This document shows, piece after piece, positions 48,442 through 61,799 of a stretch of 64,000 bases of DNA (its first letter is position 1; each line of letters starts with the position of its first letter). This stretch comes from Diploscapter coronatus (lineage: Eukaryota; Nematoda; Chromadorea; Rhabditida; Rhabditidae). The notes under the pieces are model-generated. The model saw only the letters and a program-made list of their open reading frames with translations. It searched no databases and was not told the DNA's origin. Location: assembly GCA_964036155.1 (NCBI GenBank), contig OZ038422.1, forward strand, positions 9,757,201-9,821,200, written 5' to 3'. Position numbers and translations under genes: made by a program.

Positions 48442-51400
48442 TATGAACTTTCAATCAGCTCCAATCTCTCCGGCTTATTCGGATGAGTGATGGTTCTAAA
48501 GTTTTTCATCTTATTTCGCAAAAATTAACAAAGTCTCACATTTTCTTAGTTTTCAGTTCATCTGAATCTTCCTCTGAAATCGAAATGTCCAGAGTGCATT
48601 TTATTTTATCTTTCTGAAAATGCTTATGTCACTATAAACTCGCTGATAAAATGTGTAACCTTATCAGAGTCGAGATAAATTTCAGCTGCTTTCAAAGGTC
48701 CCAGGCTAAGCGCCTCAATTTCGATTTGGAGGCTCTAAACCCGAATTTCGATACTTTTTAGCTAGAGAAAACAACATCTTGGAAAGAAAGGATATTCTAT
48801 CCAGAACTTTTAATTTCAATGCGAGTGAAAACTCGGAGTATTCAGAAAATTTACCGTTGCTTCATCTTTCTGATTTTTCTCTAGAAATGTCAGTTTTCCA
48901 GGATAGGCACGAAATCCACTGTCGCTGTGCTCGCCGATCAGATTAACGTATGGACGAAAGAGTCCAGACGAGTCGTAGACGTGGATGTTCACTGGGTAAG
49001 GGATGCCTGATTTTTAAATTCTCGATTTTTCAAATAGGCCTTTGAAATTACTCAATTTCGGAGGCACGTCAGGATAAACAGCGGTCAACTCAATTTTCTG
49101 GAAATCTTTCAAATCCGTCCGGACATAGAACCGATTTTCCGTAGATGTGGTAGAATTGTAGAGACGCATCTGAAAAAAATATTCGTATTTTTTGTTTGAT
49201 TTTGCACTCTTTTACCTTCTTGATGAAAAATGACTGTTCCGCAGGGAGTTCTCCGACGCCAACCCGAACCTTTTCAACTAACCCAGATGGTTTAGTTTTC
49301 AGCTGAATTTTTAGGATTACAGTTTTGGTAGATGAAGAAAATTACCTTGAAGGAAATAATTCCGTCCACAGGCTTCTCAGATATCGGCTTCATTTTATAG
49401 GCATCAGTTCCAACGCAAAGTTCAACTCCAGGGATTATCGTTGTGTTGTATGGCTAAATATTTTCTTTATATCTTTGAGAATTCTTCTTTTTTTTATCTT
49501 TTCCTTACCGATACTTGCATGGACAAGACGAAACTCTGCTCTTGGTCTTCGAAGCTAGGAGCTCGTTTGTTTATGGTAGACATTCCTTCCATGGCTAAAA
49601 TTTGTCTTCTTCAATAATACGAGTTTTCGAAGATGTGTACCCGATAAATTCAACGTTTTGTACGGAGCTCCTTCAACCTCTTCAGTATCAACAATTCTCC
49701 CTGTGCCAAGAACATAGCGGTAAGGACAGTGCGGAGTCTCACGAACATACGCCAATACACCAAGGAGCTAAATTTTCAAATGGTCTCATTTTCAGACGTA
49801 ATCATTACATGATCCCCTATCGAAATCCCAAGTTGGTGTTTATCGTAGATGTCCTGAAGAACGGATAATCCTTCCATGACCGCTTGACCTTCAGAAGAGT
49901 AATCGCCAAGAAGACGGATCGATTGAACCCGGCCGATATTAACGCAATCGATTTTGAAGTTGAACTCCTGGAATTTTATCTGAATTATCGATAAGACTGA
50001 TTGGAATTTCAATTTTCAATTTTCCAAAATTTCGAAGATCGGATGATAATAGTATTCCGACGCGTCCTCCTAATTTGAAATCTCATACATTTTTATCATG
50101 ATTGTAAGTCAGCGGGAAGATTCCCGAATCGGCCAATTCCCCAATCAACTGCCCTTTCATAGCCGTATTCTCCAAAAATCGAACATCTCCACTGACGATA
50201 CGGCCCTCGTAGGAGGTCACTAAATGAAGGGTAATTAACGTTTTCAAATCGACCGATTATCTCCCACTCTGCCAAGATAATTGTCCTGATCGGAAGATGG
50301 GGAACTCTCGGAATGGTTGAGGTTTCTTGGATTTCGTGCCCGTGCTGTCCAACCACTTTCCGACTCTGAAAGACATTTCGTGAGAGTCAGACTTTTCCTT
50401 TGAACCTACCTAACAACACATCGCTCATCAGTATCGAGATCTCGCATTTCGATGTACTCGATGTAAAAATCGGGCTTCCCTCCTTCACCGTCGACTTCCA
50501 AGCGGAGTTTCATCAGATCGCCGATTGGACCGAAGTCAACCTGTAGTGTTTAAGTACTTGTGCGTAAAAGTCGGTAAATTTTTTGCACCTGTATCAAAGA
50601 AGTGCTCGGAGCATCTCTTAGCGTGGAATCATTGGCGATCAGGGTTCTCGAGGTGCCTTGAGTTCCATACCCGACGAACGTGACGTTTGAGGTCGTGCCA
50701 CCGGCTCCGTCTTCCAATCCAACGTGGATGACGAACTCCCAACGACCCACTGAAATTTTCATTGGGATGAAAACATGTTTTGATACAAATGAAGTAAACA
50801 AATCGGAAAAGTGAACTTACGCGTCTGAACTTCTTCAGCAGGCATGCTATTCAGATAATAAAACGCTGTCATCGATAGCACTCGTTCGATCTTTCCGTCA
50901 ACCTAAATAGTACAAAATTTTGGGAAACTCTCTGCAACATCTTCTTGCCTGTCCGCTATCGAGCCATTTATTGCAGTAGAATATGAATTGTCTTCCGTCG
51001 AAGGTGTTTTCAGTAACTAGAATCGAATCGATGAAGATGCCAGCTCCTAAAATAATTTTCCATCAAAGAACTCTTAGACTCGACTTTGATTTAGACATCT
51101 TTGCATTTGATTTTCAACATCCTAAATCCTTATTCAGTTGCATCTTTGATTTGAAAATAACTAGGCGCCTTGAAATGCCTACCATATCCCTTCTGATGAT
51201 GTCCCACGACGACCCTGCTCAGCGTCCCCAGCTGCGGCGTGTCGACATGGAACACATCGGTCTGATTTTGTCGGAACTTGGGTTCGTCAGCCTGCAACCA
51301 GCCACCCGCCTATTCACGACAGTCAGTCAGTTCACACGGGGCCAGACTCAAGGCATTAGAAGAGAGTCTTCCCCGAGAGACAGTCGTGTGGCTTTGGATG

Positions 51401-54400
51401 GACAATTTTTTTAGAACATTAGAAAAAGTATCCAAACTTCGTCTCAGAGTAGTCAACACATTTTATGATCGGGGCTAGTAGTTTGGAAGAAGACAAAATT
51501 AGAGTGCCAAAAATATTGTCCATCCAAACCCACGATTCGTGTTGTACCTGCTGCCTGAGATGAATGCGTCCCGAGATACCCATATCTCCATACAGAATGA
51601 TGTAGAGATCACCCTCGGTCTCCGCAGCCCACCGATTTCCGGTTACGACAGAGATATTGTAGGTCATTTTATCAATTGCACTAAGGGGCAGTGGAGATTC
51701 GAGCTGGTCGTTCTCGACGTGGGTCATGTCGAGGTGTTGCTGCTCTTGGTTGTTTTCCTCAGCCATGCCATCCAAGGTCGATTCTCCGATGACGGAATTC
51801 TTGTCTTCAAAGCGGACTAAAATGTGTTGGTTGGTTCTTATAAGTTAAAGGAAAAATGAATAATGCAGAGCAAGTTCTTTCACTCTTCCCAGTTGAAATA
51901 ACCGAAGCGGAGAAAACTCTCCCAATAGATGATTGATTTTCTCTTCTTACCTTTCAACTTCTTCCTTGTACTGTAGCCACGGAACGCTGCTTGAATCTTG
52001 GTGGCAGCTCTGAAGAGGAAATGTCGTCTTTTGAAGAAAAGATTATTAGTGCAAATGGATGTTGTGAATCAACATAGGACTGCACTCAATTTGCACAAAC
52101 TACAATTGTTGTTTTCACCTGTGCAAGTTCTCGTCGGTCGCATCTATGCTTTGCGCTCTCACGGGAGTTTTAGAAAGGCGGCTAAACATTATAGTTTCAA
52201 TTTGTATAGTTACAATGTTAAACCCAGTGTCCTCTGTCTGCTCGGGATCTGAATCAAGTCCCGAAGGAAGATCATCCTCCAAATCTGACGCTCGTCTACG
52301 CTCTTCGTCCTAAATTCAAAGACTTTGCCTGAGAGGATTCCATGATCTTCTAGTCCAACCTCCTGGTCATCCACGAACTCTCGATCTTTCTCCGGATATG
52401 GGGTACTGGCTCTCTGAGTCGTTGGATTCGGTACCGGTGAGCTACCGGCATGCTCCTCAGCATCGATACCGGACTCAATGCTATTATCATTCATGATGGT
52501 GTCGTGAGATTTCTTCATCGCCAGTTTCTTATGAGTTTTCTTCGGCTTCTTGATATCTTTGGAGTCGTGTTTCTCAGTTGAAGAAGACTTGGGAGTTTTG
52601 CTCGGACTCTTCTTATTGGACTGAAATACAATTAGATTGGCAAACCATGACTGAATCCAATTCACCTTTCGTTTCAAACTCTTGTTATGAGTGCTCTTGG
52701 ATTCCGACTTTTCTTCCTTCTTATTCCTAGGCCGACTTTGACTCCGACTTTTATCACTGAAATCTTTAACTTTGGGTTTCTTTTCCTTTGAAGCGCCATC
52801 TTCGTCACGCCTTCGAGTTCGTCGACGCTCACGCGGTTCTGGCGATTTCTCCTGAATTAGCTGAATTGGTTCGTTTTGCAGGAACAATAAAGCCACCTTC
52901 TTCTCAATCTTTTCAATATGGCTATCTGGCCTCCTTGAAGTGTTCGGTTGAACTTCCGTCTCAGGATCAGGGTCAGGAACAGGATCAGCAATAGCTTCTG
53001 GTCGTCGTTCCTTCTCCTCATCTTCCTCTGGCAGAACTGACGGAGACTGGACTACAATCGACAACTTCCTCTGAGGCTGAAAGGCAGCGTCAGAAGACTT
53101 TCGTGAAGATGGGACGGAATGACTAACGCCGGGCTTAAAATGTTTTAGTTTAAATTACGTGATCAAAGTCCTTACCATTCCAGAAGCATGCATCTCATCT
53201 TCCAATAGTTCAGTTTGGCGACTACTCGCAGAATTGAAATTGCCAGAATCGTCAGAAACCGTCGACTTGGTTTTAAAGGCCTCTGCTTCTTCAGTCGTGG
53301 GGATCGCTTCAAGTGATTCCTGGTTCTTCGGAATTGGTTTCCTGGCGTTTGGTAGCGGAATTCGTGTTTCACCAGATAATGGCTTCACTGGAATCATAAC
53401 GACAATTTGGCGCTGGATGGGAATTGGACTCTTACCATGTGCCTGTCCGATATGAGCAGGAATGGACTTGTACCTCGGCATTCCTGTCGTCTTCCTCAGA
53501 TTCCGTTTCAGAGCAGTGTTGAATCGTCGAGGAACAGGCTGCTTCTCGATACCGTTTTCCGTTACAGAACTACTCGTATTATTGGAAGCTTGAGACGAAT
53601 CTAGAATTGGAACTCTAAGATAATATAAAAGGAGTTAAGAGGAATATCAAAGCGACATAAAAATGTCGTATCACGATTTTCAACCATTTCTATAATTGTT
53701 TTTCTTCGAAAATCCCTCTTCTATTGATTCTTCTATTCTACAATTTCTTGGGTAACATTTCATCTCGCATTCCTAACGAAATTACCGCATGTCACAAATT
53801 CTATCGAGAAAATTGTAGCACTCTTGTTGTATTCTCGCTTTGTTCTAACAGAATCTCCAAGGTAACGCGAAAAGTTCACGAATTCAATAATAAGCGGGAA
53901 AACTTATAGGAATTTTACCTGTATTATACCCATAGTTTGATTTAGGCGCGTAGCGATTCAAATTGATATGCGGCAATTGAGTATCGGGACGGATTAGGGG
54001 TTTCTCGTTACGTGGGCACGCAATAATCTGAAGAAAAAAAACGTTGAAATAATAAATTCAAAGACATTTGGATATTTGACTTCGATGAATTGAAATCTCT
54101 GAATTTTTTCGATTTAAATTACGATTTTTCTCCAATTTTATTTAATTTCAAATTCTGTTGTCGAAATTCCTTACCTTAGGAGGATTCAAAGCCAAAATAT
54201 CTACAACATTCGTTAGCCTTGACCCTTGAGTTGTGTATAGGCTAAATATTGCAATCTGAAAGTTCACAAAATGAAAGATCATTTTAGTGTGTGTTTGCAT
54301 ACTTCCAACCCATCAGAAACCTCGCTCAATAATTGATCCATTGTGGGCAATTTCAGTTGATTCAGCAGAGTGCGGTAAAATTTTCCTTTGCCATTGAGCA

Positions 54401-56702
54401 CGAAAAATACCTGAATTTCGACAACTTCTAAAACATAACTACAAACTAAAAGCTCAATCCACACCAAATTTGAAGAAAAAAATGAAACAAAATCCGTGAT
54501 TCATGTTAAACCTCGATATTTTTTGTTAGTCTAATAGCGGGTAACGTGGAGCGTCGTGGTCTATCACTTATCCCATATTTATCGATTGGATCTAGGAAAA
54601 TCAATAATTATCGATTGTAGTTACCTGTTTGGAGGGAATGTTCAAGCCGAGTGCACGCGACATTCGCAACTTTTGCTTGAGCGTCGGCGAGCTGGCCAAC
54701 TTAAAAATACAAAAATACTAACCGGTAAAATGAAGCGAGGTGGTATTTTGAAGCATCGAAAATTTTCGAGTCGTTGTAAGCATCCTGGTCTATGAAATTG
54801 TCACTGTACGTGAAATGTAGACCAACGCGAGAAATCTATCAATCAACATGCCCCAATAAAAATTTCTGGTACACCAATATTAGAGCGTGTTTCAGCTATT
54901 TGATAAACTCTTCGCAATTGAACACCTTTCAGGTACCTCCCAAATTTCATAAACTAGGATTTTGGTCAAATTTGGTGTGGATGAAGCATCAGAATAATGC
55001 TAATTATAGGATTCTTAGGATTTTTTAGTATTCAGTGTCTACAATATCGAATAGAGATATGGAGCATGAAAAGAATACAATATCTTTTTTAGTGTAAAGC
55101 CCTTATTCTGTTTCGTCTAGAAGGCGTTATTCATATATTGAACTAACAGCGCTCAATTTCTATAGGACTCAAATTGAAAGGCAGATCTAGGATAATAATG
55201 GAAGCGAAAAATAAAAGTACTTGGGATTAGCGAAAATGCATGCTTTCAACAGATTAAGGGATATTCAGGTAACATTTTTAAAAGGAAAAATACCCAGTAC
55301 GACTGTCCTCCAGTGCGCAACCGTTTCTGACTGTCTTGCGCTTCTTCACGAGCTTTCTTTAGCTTTTCGAGGGCGGATAAATTGATTCCACGACCATTTT
55401 TTGAGGAGGAGGCGACGTATCTGAAAGTTTCGATCGTAAAACAAAAGATAAGAAGTGTCGAAATTGTGCTAAGCATTCGTGATTTTTGAAACATTATAGC
55501 CATTAATAAATTTATCAGGAAGTCTATGATTTGCTTTTTCTTGTATTTTAATCTTTGATATTTTAGGGCAAAACAAAACGCTGAACACATCCAAAATCTT
55601 TCAAGCGTAGTAAACTTTGTAAAAATTCATTTGAAATTAAGCAAATCAAAGGTTTGAACTTTAGAAGTTTTCACTACGTGATTTTTAATTTCAAATAGAA
55701 TATAATTAACCGGATTATGCTGATTTTATGATTTGATATGGTCAATTTATGCATTTTATGCGATTGATTTGTGCATACAACTCGATTAGATTTGTTTCAA
55801 ATGGGAAATGCGAAAACACAAATAGCACCTAATGAATGCGCGGAGCTATCAAAATAGTCGCATTCGCTCGAGAAATGATCGCACTGATAAAAGCACAACG
55901 TGCAAATGAAAGGGCTCATAAATACGGGTTCAAAATCCAGTCAGATCCGAGGAGTTGTATGAAATGATGATAGAATGGAAATAATTAATGATTTTTTCTC
56001 AAAAGCGGTACTTTAAAACTGCTACAATTTTCTAGTGAATATTTTGCATTTTATGAACTCTCTGGGTAATCTGTGCACAAATAGCGTGCGATCTCAATGT
56101 TTTATAAAAAATATCCTAACTCTCAATCAATTAAAAAGGAAAAAAAAACGTATGATGGCAACATTCAGTATAGAAAAAATCTACTATAGACATTCATGAT
56201 AATTTTTAGAAAAATAAGTATTAAAAACGTTACTCACTTCCCCAGATGCTCCAACTGGTCAATATCGTCTATGGCCGTCCTTCCCATAGGCGTCGTCAGT
56301 CTTCTGACTCCGAACGGCATGTGAATCGTTTTGTTGAGATCATCAAATAAACTGTCAATGGTTCGGTAGCGATTTTTCGAGATTGGAAGACGGACACCCT
56401 AAAATACATCTTGAATCTGAAAAACTGGTATAAATATCACAAAATCTTCTGTCAATTTTGATATTTTAATTTTAGAAAATATCGAAAAGTTGTATTTACA
56501 ACAGACAGATTTTAGTCATTTTTAAACGATTTAACCCAACAAACTAGCCTTGATTTTGCCATCTCTGATAACAAATTCCAAATAATCGAGTGAAGTGAAC
56601 CACTCAGCCATGGAAATGTATGAATTTCAGCTGCATTCTCTTCAAAATACGAAAATCAAAGGGCAACTTAATCGGGGTTTTCAAATATCAGCGATATTTA
56701 AA

Positions 56703-56737
<35 letters not shown>

Positions 56738-59700
56738 TAGACCTAATAATAAAGAGAACATGAAATTTTAATTAACCTACGCAAAAATCTGACCAAACTT
56801 CGAAATAGTCAAATCGTATAAAACTAGAAGATTCTGTTCGATGGAGATTTAGAAAAATATGCAAATTTATTAAAAAATAAATTAAATAAGACTGGAAAAT
56901 TATACTCGCAGGCTAAAGGTGAATTACGAAAAAACAACGTTTATTGACACTTTTTAAGAAGAAAGCGCGTGAAATGTAATTTGTAATTGCAATTTTCCCA
57001 CTGGATAAATCAAGTTTTGAGATATCAATCCGCGAGAGACAACTATTACCGACAAAACGGAGCCTGCTCTGCGACTTATAATATTTTTTAAACGTCAGAA
57101 GGAATTCTGGATAGAAGACAATTTTTAAAGAGAACTCCAAGCTTCAAATGGAATACTAGAGCAAAATAGAGGTGCTTTGAAAAAATTGCTCTTGAAAAAT
57201 CAAAATGTGTTTTCAAAACATTCGGTATATCACCGAAAGTTATAAACATTTTCAGGACATTAGTTTTCTTCGTGCATGAAAATTCGAAATCATGAATTTC
57301 ACCGGAAAAGTATCAATCAGAGTCGGAAAGACGCAAAATAGTCATTAATCAACGGAAGATATGATGAAAACAATCAAATTTCGATGCTAAATATTCACTT
57401 GGAAATTGAATTTTATCGTTGACTTGCTCAAAATAGAAATGAAATATGAAAGTTCAGTATAATGAATTGTACAAAATCTCAGAAATAACGTATGGTTGTA
57501 CGCTCCCATAATGCCAAAAAGAATGAAAGGAAGAAATTGATTTCCGCCGAATGCAATTTCGCAGTAAGCATAAAAATAACTCGACTTCTCGTTGATAGTG
57601 GAAAGGTGGAAAAAGCAAATTATTTTGAATCGCGTCTAGGTGAATGATTGCATGAAGACTAAACGAACGCATATTTAGCCTTGTACTTCCGGATCGGAAA
57701 AATAGCAAACATATAAATGTCGTTAGTTTTTCATAAGGAATTTAAGTTGGAAAATTGTCAACATCTGCAAAAGAAAGTTTACTTTTTGAGTAAGAATATT
57801 TTGCAGAAAATAAAACTGGAGCTAAGATTTTTAACTGAATTGCAAACATTTTAAATGAAGAATGTCTATCTCGAATTTTTACATATTGTCACTCATTAAC
57901 AGAATTTTAACAAAATGAAACAATGAATGAAATGGAACTTCTGCAATGGTATAGAATTTATACTGCTTTTATGCACTGAGAAACTTAGATGTTTTAAATA
58001 TTCTCCAGAATAGACTAAAGCTAAATATTGTGATCAAGTAATTGTTCGAATGAGCCTTCTAGTAAGCAATTGGATGTTTTTTTTTTGCAATTTTGCAAAG
58101 TTAATTAGATCGGTCTACAGTTTGCTGGATTATGCAAAATAACAACTTCAAAGTTTCAAGCTCTAATGAAACTGGATTTGATCTAGATCAGTATAAATTG
58201 AAATATTTTAGGCTTAAAAATTAAAACATAAGATATTAAAATTCTACGACTCAAATATCACCAAACATCAGAATCATACTAATTTTTTCAGCGTCGTAAA
58301 ATATTTTGCAATCCCGAGCAAGTATTCCTTTTTCCAAGATAAAAGTAAAGGATTAGACCAATTCAAGCAGAAATTCTATAGAATTATTCAGAATTGTACT
58401 TGGGGATCAGGTAATATTAAACTTCTTTTATATATAATTTTTTACAATAATTTTAAAAATCTTCGAAAATTCCTCGATTTCAACACGGATTTTTGCAAAT
58501 TTCACATTCTGCAATTAAAGCTCATTTTTGTTAAAAAATCTCGTGCGAATTTGTAGCCTTGTTAATCAAAATTTCGGAATGCTATAACTTAAAAACTCTT
58601 CGAAAAATGAGCGTAGGATTTAAGAATTTCGAAATACATATTCCAGAGGAATATTTTTCGGCATGAAATCATTATCATATTTTTTTAAATCGGCTCTTTC
58701 AAACATGCAATTTTCCAAAATATGTTCTTCTTATTTTAGAACCTTGAAAATTGCAAGAACATAATCATAGAATGAACACACTTAGAACTAAAGATCCAGA
58801 TGCAAATCACTGGCATTTCAAAATATTCAGCGAAAGTTAAATGTTAATTTCCGATATAGAAATGCACATGTTTTCGAAAATATTTCTTTGAATTTCCAAT
58901 CCCGATTCCTAACAATTACTTCTTCGAATAACGTCTATACGCCTGAATTGTTCAATAAAACAACCAATGCGATAATTTTATTCTCTATTTGTATGCGTTT
59001 TTTTTTAAGACTTCTTATTGTAGCTCAAACGAGAGGGCCGATGCAGATTTTTTCCTAATTTTATTTGTTCGTTTCCCGGGAAACAGAAATATGAAATCAA
59101 ACAGAAAAGAAATGGGAAAAGTGCGGGAAGATGTGAAAATATGTGCAGCCAGATAAGAAAAGAATGGAGTTCAATAAATTATGCACGAGTTACGTAGTGA
59201 GTTCAAGTTATTGAAAATATAAATTGCACTTGAAGTGTACTATTAGTTGCAACTCTTTTTGAGTACGTCATTTTTAATAGCTATGCACAAAATAAATGAT
59301 AAGATGACAATATCAGGGCTAACTCTTTCAGAGCATGTCATAAAAAGCTTTGCTTCACTTTTATTAAACATCTTACTCAATTCTAAAAATACAAATATTG
59401 TTGCTTTTCCAGAAATCAGAAAAATGCTAAAAATTGAAATTAAACCTACCGTAAAATATTCGTCTCCCTCCTTGTAGAAGAAAACGGTTTTAGCCGAATA
59501 CGGTCTGCTGAATGTTCGATTTTGATTGTCATAAGTGCGGATCATGCCGTTCTTTGGAGCCACCGGTACATTCGGGGATAGCATCGAACTCTGAAATTAT
59601 TCAACATCATATCTGATTTAGAAGAAAAAATCCCAATATTATGTAAAATTGAAAATTATATGTGATATCTAATCTAATAAAATATAATAATCTATCTCAT

Positions 59701-60157
59701 CTATCTATTGATGCTATGATTTATTTTTCCGAGTATTCTATTCGATTTTTGAAATTTTAGTATATTGATATGCTGTATACAATAATATTAACATACAGAA
59801 CATACTAATATCTAAACGTGTACTGAAGCCATATATAATATTGTCTTTACTTTAACTCCCACAACGTTTAGATGCAACAGACTTTAGAATAAATGTTAAA
59901 ATGCGAATGAGTATGAATTATTTTGATAAAAACTGTATTATTGTTGGTGGATGTTATTAGATGATTCAGGAATTATCAATATTTGATGAGTTACGGTGCT
60001 GATTTAATGCAACCTATAAATATGTGCGAAAATCATCTTACCATAATATATTGTAAAAAAATAAATGTAAATTTCATTTTTACGACTTCCTGAAACTTAC
60101 TGTCTTCCTGATAGCTTTCATCCATTCTGGCAAGTAGCTCTCATTTAGATCTACCAT
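48442..60157 (-). CDS. Doublecortin (x2) - IQ motif - multi-PLAT domain protein
   Basis: On the minus strand about 30 exons join in phase. The N-terminal exons (60101-60157, 59450-59590, 56238-56398, 55294-55420) give a doublecortin domain: KTVFFYKEGDEYF, YRTIDSLFDDL and FGVRRLTTPMGRTAIDD. A second follows (54625-54699, 54303-54410, 54175-54255): VFFVLNGKGKFYRTLL, MDQLLSEVSDGLE and IAIFSLYTTQGSRLTNV. Next is a long, charged, probably disordered region (53.6-52.2 kb), then an IQ motif (ATKIQAAFRGYSTRKKL, about 51.95-52.0 kb). At least three PLAT/LH2-type beta-sandwiches follow, for example YNISVVTGNRWAAETEG and FVIHVGLEDGAGG. Doublecortin domains bind microtubules, IQ motifs bind calmodulin-like proteins, and PLAT domains bind lipids or proteins. 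The PLAT array resembles LOXHD1 and the paired DCX domains resemble RP1, both ciliary or stereociliary. Intron 50903-50948 has a GC donor. The stop is at 48442-48444. Upstream exons may exist. Confidence 0.82.
56715..56739. repeat. (AT)n microsatellite
   Basis: About twelve AT units follow an A-rich run. The tract lies in the large intron between the doublecortin exons at 56238-56398 and 59450-59590. Confidence 0.95.
56840..59440. other. Long intron of the doublecortin-PLAT gene
   Basis: About 2.6 kb of very AT-rich intronic sequence. I see no supported exon on either strand and no clear repeat family. Short reading frames here do not show splice signals or family motifs. Confidence 0.5.
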
Positions 60158-60450
60158 CTCAATCAAAACTTCAAATCATCAAGAATGTTTTTCTTAAAAT
60201 TACAGAATAGTTTGGAATATTGCAGAATAAAAGATAAAAGTACGAAGGTATATTATTTATCTAGTCAAAGCGAGGGATTTTGGTCGAATTTTGCACGTCT
60301 TTTGGTATTTATCTTTAAATCTCCTCAGATCCTATTATATTTCGCTACTATGAGGATTTTGACGTACTGTCTCCATAAACTAAATAAGGTTTCAGCTAAT
60401 AATCTGCATTTCTTCATACTCTCTTCAAAGTAATTCGGTATCTCGTTTAC

Positions 60451-60528
60451 TTTATTTTGTAAGGCTTCAAACGCATGATATAGCGTAGTTGAAACTTTCT
60501 TATCCATTTGCATGAAATCCTTTTGAAA
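60451..60528 (-). other. Candidate coding exon upstream of the doublecortin-PLAT gene
   Basis: A 78 bp stretch opens after a TTATCCAG acceptor and ends at a GTAAAC donor on the minus strand, and encodes KDFMQMDKKVSTTLYHAF plus neighbouring residues. It is exactly 26 codons in phase 0, compatible with the next exon at 60101-60157. It could be an alternative 5' exon. I recognise no motif. Confidence 0.35.
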
Positions 60529-61667
60529 CTGGATAAGATGAGATATTAGTAAGCTTTCCAGATTTGAACAAAGTATATCGGGTGAGTAATAAGAAGAAGC
60601 TAAACTGACGCGAAAAGCGGGAATTTTGGCTTCTTATCAAAACATAAAACGCCCAGACTCTTACTGAAAGTTTTGAGTAGAATGGAACTTCTGGAAAAAT
60701 ACAAACTATCGGGGAATGATTAAACGAATCGATTTTCCGTTTTTCTCTGACTTGCTATAAAAATAGTGTCTTTAACAAATAGCAGATTTTTTAATTTAGC
60801 AACAATTTTAGTAGACAAGAGACATTTCTTTATGTGAGAAATCAATAGTACAAAAGAGTAAATGTTATGAGAAAAATTTGCGAATTTTTTCTTGATTTTT
60901 TGTTCTAATATGTTCGCGAATGTGCACACACGATTACGCGCTCATCCCTATTCCTAGCAACCACACTTAAGAAAACTAAAATACGATAAAAGGAAACAAG
61001 TTGGATGATTGTTTTGTATTATCAATAATATTTAATCTATGTTTAAATATGCAGGTTTGTTTTTTTTTTATCAATATCAGACAGGTTGGTGTTCTTTTTT
61101 TTCGAAAATTTAACATTAGAACATGTTTTCAATCAAAGCTTCGGTTATGTTTTTTTCTATCAAAATCAAAAATTAAATCATCACAGAAAACGAGGAAATG
61201 AGGGTGTCAATGATGTAGAAATAGCACAGGAAATCGAAAACCTTCTGAGACAACTAAATAAAGGACGCATAAACGGAAATTGATGCCTGAATATTCGAAT
61301 ACCGAATGTTTGAATGCGTGAATGTGCACATGGAACTCATAAATTAAATTATCACGCGCGCGCTTCACGCTGATTAATGCAAAGTTACTTCCATAGAAAC
61401 ACATTTTTAGTGTGGAAATTTGAAATTTAGAACCAACAACAAAATTAAAAATTAATGTGATCCTAGTAAATCTTATTTGGTGGGCTGTGGAAGTCTAGCT
61501 TATTCGAAGTTTCTTTTTGAATATCCTATCACTCTGATTAATCCATGGAATGAAGTCTAGGATTGAAGCGATTTTTAATGCATAGAAAATTAGAATATCA
61601 TAATAGATTAATATAAAACTAATCAATTTAAGGTAGAAAAGATTAGAAAAGTGTACCTTCATTTTAC

Positions 61668-61795
61668 GTGTTCGTCAGTCTGGAGCCATTTTCAATAGCA
61701 GCCGAGTCCGAAGAGGAATATTGGAACAAAACTCTCAAACAGGCTGGCCTCATTTGACTTTGCAGGGCGAGAATTGTAGATTTGCAATTTTTGCT
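61668..61795 (-). other. Candidate coding exon
   Basis: On the minus strand an open stretch follows a TTTCTCAG acceptor and ends at a possible GTAAAA donor; if unspliced it reaches a stop at 61664. It encodes MRPACLRVLFQYSSSDSA and flanking residues. It connects in phase 0 from the candidate exon at 63291-63368. The two may be the end of an upstream gene or 5' exons of the doublecortin-PLAT gene; phases do not link to 60451-60528. Confidence 0.35.
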
Positions 61796-61799
61796 CTGA

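Noticed and set aside
60940..60962. Possible X-box upstream of the DCX-PLAT gene (sequence around CCTAGCAAC)
   Set aside because: Only one half-site fits and the spacing is wrong; it is also about 800 bp from the chosen start.
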